Source: Mercurialis annua
Lineage: Eukaryota > Streptophyta > Magnoliopsida > Malpighiales > Euphorbiaceae
NCBI RefSeq assembly: GCF_937616625.2
Contig: NC_065570.1
Location: 14,518,001-14,582,000 of the forward strand
Direction of reading: 5' to 3'
Length of the DNA stretch: 64,000 nucleotides
Positions within the stretch are counted from its first letter, which is position 1. Each line of letters opens with the position of its first letter. The translations under genes were made by a program, and so were the position numbers. Shown here piece after piece: positions 57,381 to 64,000 of this stretch. The notes beneath the pieces were generated by a model. It was not told the origin of the DNA. It was given only the letters and a program-made list of their open reading frames with translations, and made no database searches.

Positions 57381-57562
57381 GGTATGGTCCCGAGATAGTT
57401 CGACCGAGTTTAACCTATACCGAAAGATACAGTCCCAGGATAGTTCGACCGAGTTAAACTAGTATTGATACTTTTATCCAAATGATCAAGGTGTGAATCT
57501 CGGAATAGTTTGACCAAGTTCTACTCACTGGACATAGGTCCCGAGGTAGTTCCATCGAGTTT
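57381..57562 (-). repeat. reversed hairpin array
   Basis: Four units of TCCCGAGATAGTTCGACCGA (the core, reversed) with variable stems: GGTATGGT/ACCTATACC (57381-57388 with 57413-57421), GATACAGT/ACTAGTATT, a weak GTGTGAAT/CTACTCAC, and GACATAGGT/ACCTCGTGTC. Confidence 0.75.
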
Positions 57563-57692
57563 AACCTCGTGTCTAACGCAAAAAAAATTGGAAAAGCTTT
57601 TAAAATATGAAAATAAAAGAAATAGAAAGTTTTTCCTTTTATGATAATAAAAACAAAATAATATCACATGCAAACTTAATCTTCAAGTTTGT

Positions 57693-57720
57693 TTGTAAGA
57701 GTGACACATGTAAGGACATG
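57693..57720. other. empty target site of the Harbinger insertion
   Basis: GTGACACATGTAAGGACATG has a single TAA where 42944-42946 and 51424-51426 have two separated by the transposon. Confidence 0.85.
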
Positions 57721-57785
57721 TGCCAAACCCCTAAAATTTCTTTTGTCTTAATTTTTGTCTCTACACTATATTTTATAGTGTAGAG

Positions 57786-58073
57786 TAGACATGTTTATTG
57801 GCCGACCTTGGACGGGTTCGGTTCAGGCTTGGTTCGAATTTCAAATATACTACCCAAATCCGGCTCTAATGCACTATTTTTACGGGATCGGGCCGGGCTT
57901 GGGCAGGCCTACATTGATTTTTTTACAATATTGAAATCCTGAGGACGCCCATAAAAAACGGACTTTTTTCGGGCTCTGGCTGGACTTTGGACAAAATATT
58001 GGTGTCCAAGCCCGGCCCTAAGATGACGGGCCTGGGCGGGCGTGCTGGGTAACCAAATCCATGAACAAGTATA
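57786..58073. mobile_element. hAT-like MITE, 288 bp, second family
   Basis: The ends are TAGACATGTTTATTGG and the reverse of CCATGAACAAGTATA. The flanking eight bases are GTGTAGAG (57778-57785) and GGGTAGAG (58074-58081), one mismatch. The paralogous site at 51492-51499 is empty. The interior is G/C-rich (CGGGCCGGGCTTGGGC, CCCGGCCC) with no ORF. It inserted at the arm of a palindrome. Confidence 0.9.
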
Positions 58074-60670
58074 GGGTAGAGACATAAATCTACTTCTTTT
58101 AAATACTTATTTTGACGTTTTTTTTAAATATATACAATATCTTCTCGAAAACCACTTCCAATGCATTCTTAAACATTTATTTTAACTTTAAAAATCCAAT
58201 TTCATATTTTACCCGAATTTAAAATATTATAAAATTTATTTACGAAAATGTCACTGCGCATAATAAATCGATTTCTAAATAGCACGTAATCTATTTCTGA
58301 CACGTAATCATATAAGTCCAACAATTTGACTCGATTATAAGCTTAAATCGCAAATTGACTTTACTATTCCTGGCTCTTATGTCAACGGGACTAAATTTAT
58401 GTTATAACCCTGAAAATGTTAAGGCATCGGATCGTGCCACGGATCCTGAAATTTCATAATTTGGACTAAGTAGGTCGGAATTGGACACCGACATAAGAAT
58501 TTTTTTTGAAGATATGTCATAAAATAATAACAATTTAAATGAGAAATTATTATTATTATTAATAATAAGTATGGACTTGTCGGAAAAATATTTTTCGAAG
58601 TCGTTTCGATAAGTAAGTACGTCGGTTTTGTGTTTGAGTTAAATTGGATATTTAACTCAAACAATTTGCTAAGTGTGAGATGACATAAGTTCAAGGACTA
58701 AAGGGAGTATTTTGTACATCTATCTTAAATAAGTTAAGATAGCATAAGATAACAAAACAAAATAAAAGAAAAAGAAAGAAAATAACCTTACCTTCGCTTC
58801 TCCTCTTTGCTGTGACCTCCATCTTCATCATCACTTTTGGATTAAGCTCTCAAACTCCATCTTTTTACTCGAATAATCATCACAAGCTTTAGGTAATCTC
58901 TTTCCCTCTATCAATTGTTAAGTTTTATGGTTGGTTATGGAGTTTTGATGATAAATTAAAGTTAGATTTTGAAAGTAAGTTTGATGAATTGGATTGTTAT
59001 GGTTTGTGTGATGTTTGTATGGAGTCTAAGTGTTGTTTTCATGGTGTTTTAACTTGTGTTTGAGCTTGTAGTTGCGACAAAGGGTTCGGGCATGGACTGA
59101 AAGCTTTGATTAAGCTTGTTTGCTGTGTCTTGGGGATTAGTTTAATGATGTTAGAGCTGTTTATGTATGTTTTGTGATGAGTTTTTGATTAAGTGAATGT
59201 TTGGTAGTGTTGCTGGAAATTTTGCGTGTGGAACAGAGGTATTGCGAAGGCGATATCTCGAGCTATACAGCTCCGAATTAAGTTCCGTTTGTTGGTACAG
59301 AAACTAAGGATGTTAGCTAAAACTGTCTAGTTTTGAGTTTCTATTGATTCGGCCTCTAAGTGGCTCGAATAAATCAAAACATTTTGTTATACGTAGCAGT
59401 TTTACAATAAGGACAGCTTGAGTTTGAAATGTTTTAAACATGGTTTTAAAGGTTTTAAATGATGGTTTTGAGATATGGAAAATGTATCAATAATACATTC
59501 TGAAAGCCAAACAAAGTTTGGTTATTTGATGTTTGGAAAATGGTTTAAAGAAGTACGAAAACAAGGTTTTAGGTAAAACGTTTTATAAAATATAAAAGAT
59601 GTTTTAAGCTAGGACTAAGTCGTATAGCTTAGTAGTTTGGTTAAGTTGTGGCTAAGCTATAAGTCGAGATAGATATTGGTTTTGCTTAGGTCATTAGTGA
59701 CATTAGTCGATAAAGTTAAGTTATCGAGTTAGTTTGATATCCGTGTTAGATACTGTAATACCCCGAATATTTAAATACATTATATCGCGCCACGTGTCGA
59801 AATTTTCGATAAAAGTCGATTTAATATAATAGTGTAGGAAATTTGGAATAATTTCATTAAACAAAATTGTCGGGATTAAGAGATAATCGAGAGAAATTAA
59901 TATAAAATAAAATATAAATCCCGAGTTGATAATTATTTCGCCAAAGACCGCGAGATATTTTGTAGTATCTATGGTAGAAGTTTCGAGTTAATCAGAGACT
60001 GTTTAAAATTTGGACGCGGATAAGTTTTGGGCTAAATTGCAATTTTTGAAAAGTTCAAGGACCAAAGTGTAAATTAGCCAATTAAGCCTCTAGAATAGCA
60101 ATTAGAAGATTATTGACGGAAGGTAATAATTTTGGGCTAGTATTATTTATTTGGATATAAATAATACGTATGTAAGTGAGTTAAAGCAGATAAGTTTAAA
60201 AGAGAATTGGTTTAAGTTTAAGAAATCAGGGACCAAAATGACCTTTTAGCCAACCTATATATAATGAAAACATATGAATTAGAAAGGAAGCGAAGCATCC
60301 AGAAGAAAGAAGAAAATGTATCAGAAAGAGAGAAAAGTGACGATCGTTTCGATTCGCCGCGGTTTTGCCGTTTCTCGTCCGAATCAAGGGATTTTCATCC
60401 GGTTGCTTCAAGAAAATCGATATCTACCATCTCCAAGTTTCGTATCTAGGTAAGCTTGACGTTTTGGTTTAGGGTATTGAGATATATGAATGTTTTAGGT
60501 TTAATACGTTACGTTCGAGTCGAATCAATCGTAACCACATTGTTTTTGATATTTTTGGTGATATTTGAAATGGGAATTGTTAGAAATAATGTTGGGATCG
60601 CATTTGGAGCACGTCAGAGCGGCCCGGAAGAGGATTATGGGGCTGTGCAAAAGCACGGCCGTACGGTGTT

Positions 60671-60728
60671 GTGTGCGAGCGCACACCAGTGTGTGCGAAC
60701 GCACACAGCCTCTTGTGCGCTTGCACAA
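60671..60728 (+). repeat. palindrome cluster in the solo LTR
   Basis: GTGTGCGAGCGCACAC (60671-60686) and GTGTGCGAACGCACAC (60691-60706) are perfect 7+2+7 dyads. TTGTGCGCTTGCACAA (60713-60728) is a 6+4+6 dyad. Confidence 0.9.
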
Positions 60729-61326
60729 CCAACAACATGCCCGCTTGGACATTCTCGCCCCGTTACGACCTAGTTTCCGACTTTTACAGTGTCAGACATT
60801 GAAAAGGAAACACGAACTCCGAAAATTATTAAAATTGGATATAGAACGTGACAGTTACGATTAGGGTTTTGATACTGAGCTTACGTTTAGGAATTAAACG
60901 TTTGTGTGACGTAAATAGGTAACTGACGTACCGACGAGCTACCAGACCGACGAGCTGGAATAGCTGTGAGATCGAATGATGCATGGAACCTACGTGATTA
61001 ATTGACGATATTGCAGTTTTTGGATAGCGGTTTCTGTGAGTTGCATTTTACTTTCGCGTATTATTTATAAAAGCTATATTCGTATATTATGAATGTTAGT
61101 ATCAAATACATCGCATTTATATTCATTGAATGTAAGATATATTGTTTTATTGATTTTTTTGAATATTTGAATCTGGTGTACGATCCGAAGGAACCAACTA
61201 CCTATTGGGTGTCATAAGGATGTGTGATCACCAGTATTTGAGTCAGTCTAGCGTGTCTAGATTGTTGTCGATAATATGAAAACGATAAGTGATATATGAT
61301 AAATATGAAAGTTGGAATATGAATGT

Positions 61327-61470
61327 AGATACGAGAGTGAACTCGGTTGAGGTATCCCGAGACCCGTATCTAGTGGGTTGAACTCGGTTGAGCTATCCCG
61401 GGGCCCACAACTTGGGATTAAGAGGTGGTCGCGGCTAACGCGATTGAGTTATCCCGGGGCCGAACCATTG
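61327..61470 (+). repeat. hairpin array of three units in the solo LTR
   Basis: Arms: AGATACG (61327-61333) with CGTATCT (61365-61371), perfect; GTGGG (61373-61377) with CCCAC (61404-61408), perfect; TGGTCGCGGC with GCCGAACCA near 61426-61466, mostly paired. The core is AACTCGGTTGAGSTATCCCG. Confidence 0.85.
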
Positions 61471-63508
61471 GATATGAAATGATTCGATATGGAAATGATA
61501 TGAGTACAAAAGTTAGGAGTTCAAGTTCAGGGTTTCGATCGGATCTATCGCTTGAGAACATTATATTATTTTCATATGTTTTGAGCATGTGATGTTATGT
61601 TTTCTTTTTAATACCGTTAGTAATATGCAAACTCACTCAGTATTTTCCCAAATACTGACCCCTCACTTTTGATGTCTTTCAGGTGACTGGAGTCGGATCA
61701 GACAGACTATTCTCTTTGCCCCCGAAGTCGATTGGCTTGCACAAAGTACGAATTCATACAGAGTTGCAGTAGTCCATAGGTGTCAGTATATGGGTAGAGT
61801 TTTGATCTACAAATGATATTTATTTATAAAGATGCATTTTATCCGTTTGATTTCTTCACCAATTGCCATGAATGGAATTGGTCGTACTTATGATTAGAAA
61901 CAGGGCAGTGTTGGATATGGGATATCGCTTGTAAGACCCTGGTTTCTTTTGTATATGTTTTCAGGAAAAAAAAAAGAGTATAATATTTTGATATTTTTAG
62001 TAAACGTTTTATACATATTAATATATTTAATTCGCGAAATTTTTTTATTGTGAATTCTAGGCTTGCTACGGGTTTTGGAGCTACCACTCCCATTCCCTAG
62101 CGTCGGTCGCGGCTCAATAATTTGGGTCGTGACAGATACGACTAGTATAGCAAGCCGTATTCGTGTTTTGTCTGAGGTATATGGTATCTATCGAGTTAGA
62201 TATTAACTCGATGTCTATGTGGCGTTTGTGATAGGTTTGTCCGATCAATTTGTTAGTGGACAGGGAGTTCGGGGAGCTTACGCTATTAATAAAGTTTTTG
62301 GGAGTAGCACTGTGAGTTTGTTATGTGGAACATTTACGTTTGCAGCATTTAGATGCATTTCTTTCTACGCTATATATTATATAAATTACATAGCAAAGTT
62401 TTGAAATGAATGCTTTGCTTTGAAATGCATACATCATAGTTTTTTGAAACCAATATAGACCCGATTAAATGAGCTATCCTATTGGGCGACACTAGGAACT
62501 GTGTGATCACCAATTAAACTTAACAAATTCGAATTTCGGCTTTGGTTTGAGGTTGTGTGGTGTGGTGTGGATTTTTCCTAGTATGGTGAACTCGAGCTAA
62601 TTATTTCGGGGCTCATAACTAGAAGAATTTGTACGTACTTACATTTATCTGCTTTGTGTAAGTAGTACAAGTAACAAAATATTTGTGCGAAACATTTGGA
62701 ATCCTTAACGATCAAGGATTAGGGTTTCAATCAGAGACTTGTATTGGGATGCATACGAATGAAATGATTATACATTGTTTTCAATGTTTTGAATAAATAC
62801 TCTTATGTAAACTAACAAACTCACTCAGTCTCGACTGACCCCCACTATAGTGCTTGGTGCAGGTGTCTAGTTTTTGGCAAGCCGGACTTTTATCCTTGTT
62901 CTAGAAGTCTGACGTATGTACAGGATTAGTAGTGCTGCAGTAGAGTCGATTCATAGTGTGTATATGTTTGTCAAGCAGTGTTCATATGTTTTGTGTGTGA
63001 TCTGATATGTAAAAATGTTTTGACTTCCGCTTTACACTGTTTGCTTTGTTTGACTTCCGCTTTACTCTGTTTGTTTTGTGATGGAACGGGCTGTGCTAAG
63101 ATATGAGATATCGCACGGTAAGACTCAGGTTCCTATATAATATTTTGTTTCGGGTTTTGAGCAGACGTGTATTCATCAAACTTTGCATGGTTTACAATGA
63201 AACCATATTTGTATATGTAAGTTTTGAAAGGATGTTTTGAGAAAAAAATTATGCATGGTTTTGTACGTATTTTTAAAGGCTTACTATCGGTTTTGTAACA
63301 ACCATTCTCATTCCCATTCCCATTCCCTATCGCCGGTCTCAGCTCGAGATTTCGGGTCGTGACAATTTTACTGTCCGATCTTTAAAATTTACATTTGTAA
63401 ATTTTGTGGCATTTTAATTTATTATTTTCTTTAGGCTTGCTATAGGTTTCGTAGCTAACACTCCCCTTCTTTAGCGCCGGTCTCGATCCAAGAATTCGAG
63501 TCGTGACA

Positions 63509-64000
63509 TAATCTCAATTGGACTTTTCTCACATAGCCATTTAAAAGTTTTGTGAACATATGCATACAATAAACACATTGAATTTTATGGTTCACATGTG
63601 CATGAATTTGAGGTGGTTTGCCTCTAATGATCTCATGTGAACAATCATAAACATGTGTATTAACATGTGAATTCTTATATGTTTTTTTGTAATCTCAAAA
63701 AAATACGTTCAAAAAAACATTGTAATGTATATAAATAAAAAAATACCTTTTAAAAAAACCAATTAGGCACTAAAACTACATTGGAAAAATACTAAAAAAT
63801 ACCAAGAAAATATTAAGAAAACACATAAGCTACCTAAAAACACTAAAATGACACTCATACATAGAAAAGTCAATAGTCCCTTGGTCAACAATGCACATAA
63901 CACATATTGACCAAGTTGTCAACCAGCGTTGACCACCACTGATCAAAATTTTTTTGGCCAGATTCCGGCAACATGCTAATTTTCAAGCGAGACTCATGTG
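63509..64000. other. AT-rich sequence without a recognised feature
   Basis: No ORF, LTR block or inverted end recognised. It is the only stretch of this length at the right edge without a visible TE signature, perhaps the flank outside the last element. Confidence 0.4.

Larger units (their letters stand above)
60450..61682 (+). other. candidate LTR leader intron (1233 bp)
   Basis: Donor TCTAG/GTAAGC at 60450. Branch-like TACTGACC at about 61654 is followed by pyrimidines and TGTCTTTCAG/GTG at 61682. It encloses the palindrome cluster and hairpin array. Inferred from sequence and from conservation of the acceptor block across LTR copies; there is no transcript evidence. Confidence 0.45.
59754..62134 (+). 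repeat. solo LTR, 2381 bp, exact target duplication
   Basis: TGTAATACCCCG to GGGTCGTGACA, flanked by GATAC on both sides (59749-59753 and 62135-62139). TATA box CTATATATAATG near 60255; donor-like TCTAG/GTAAGC at 60449/60450; palindrome cluster 60671-60728; hairpin array 61327-61470; branch-like and acceptor-like block at 61645-61682. It is the cleanest LTR for studying the family, because both borders are certain and nothing interrupts it. Confidence 0.95.
58400..63364 (+). repeat. solo LTR (about 2.58 kb without its own insert)
   Basis: It starts TGTTATAACCC and ends GGGTCGTGACA. The flanks are ATTTA (58395-58399) and ATTTT (63365-63369), one mismatch, within an inverted LTR whose sequence joins across. 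A donor-like TTTAG/GTAATC is at 58892/58893 and an acceptor-like GGTGCAG/GTGTC at 62862/62863. A hairpin with CTAGTATG/CATAACTAG lies near 62580-62625. It is interrupted at 59754 by another solo LTR. Confidence 0.85.
56747..63508 (+). repeat. 3' LTR of the Tekay derivative with an inverted interior
   Basis: The first 80 bases (TGTAATACCCCC..., 56747-56828) and last about 95 bases (63414-63508, ending GAGTCGTGACA) are plus-strand. Between them an LTR reads on the minus strand, from about 63412 leftward to 56829, interrupted by the solo LTR at 58400-63364. The inverted part repeats the first 75 bases and about 35 bases near the end (GCTAACACT, found in both pieces and not in other copies). Donor-like features are unclear; the acceptor-like TATTTTCAG/GTACC on the minus strand crosses 57161-57162, and a reversed hairpin array lies at 57381-57560. 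Confidence 0.7.

Noticed and set aside
60226..60864. Overlapping ORFs in the LTR leader as a short gene
   Set aside because: They overlap in several frames around the palindrome cluster and are not kept in other LTR copies.

Overview
This is nuclear DNA of a flowering plant, probably a eudicot, from a gene-poor and heavily transposon-loaded region. I found no host protein gene, tRNA, rRNA or CRISPR array. Every recognisable coding piece belongs to a plant transposable element: Ty3/gypsy chromovirus of Tekay/Del type, Tat-type and Athila-type Ty3 elements, Ty1/copia, L1-type LINE, PIF/Harbinger, hAT-like MITEs and a plant mobile domain gene. All coding pieces carry stops or frameshifts.

Layout. 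1-4376: 3' end of a Tekay-like element with its LTR. 4377-5267: minus-strand LTR fragment. 5466-5749: foldback MITE. 5990-8495: decayed copia pol. 8496-10160: minus-strand LTR fragment. 10165-22090: a second copia element in three pieces, broken by a complete non-autonomous Tat-like element (11644-17227, duplication GGTAT) and by a composite LTR insertion (18755-21917, duplication GTTAG). 22091-28830: poorly resolved sequence with a hAT-like MITE, a 30-bp minisatellite and a plant mobile domain pseudogene. 28939-38430: the best-preserved Tekay-like element, with a second copy of the same MITE in its chromodomain. 38951-42707: L1 LINE. 42947-51423: PIF/Harbinger element (TAA duplications) holding a minus LTR fragment, an AT microsatellite and an LTR. 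51846-63508: a Tekay derivative without coding capacity. Its 5' LTR holds an Athila-type LTR and its 3' LTR looks inverted internally and carries two nested solo LTRs.

At least thirteen ends of one related LTR superfamily lie here, on both strands. They share a 3' terminal block (GGCTTGCTACGGGT ... CCCTAGCGCCGGTC ... GGGTCGTGACA). Comparing copies shows three things their coding content does not explain: (1) runs of hairpins whose stems differ from unit to unit but stay self-complementary around a shared core; (2) runs of short palindromes with covarying arms near the promoter; (3) a candidate intron in the LTR leader, with a recurrent branch-like TGACCCC and pyrimidine-CAG/GT acceptor in about nine copies, enclosing both hairpin types. 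Together these are my best candidate for something undescribed.

Several insertions can be checked against an empty copy of the same site inside the window, which makes their borders firm: the Harbinger element, both hAT-like MITE types and the two copia insertions.
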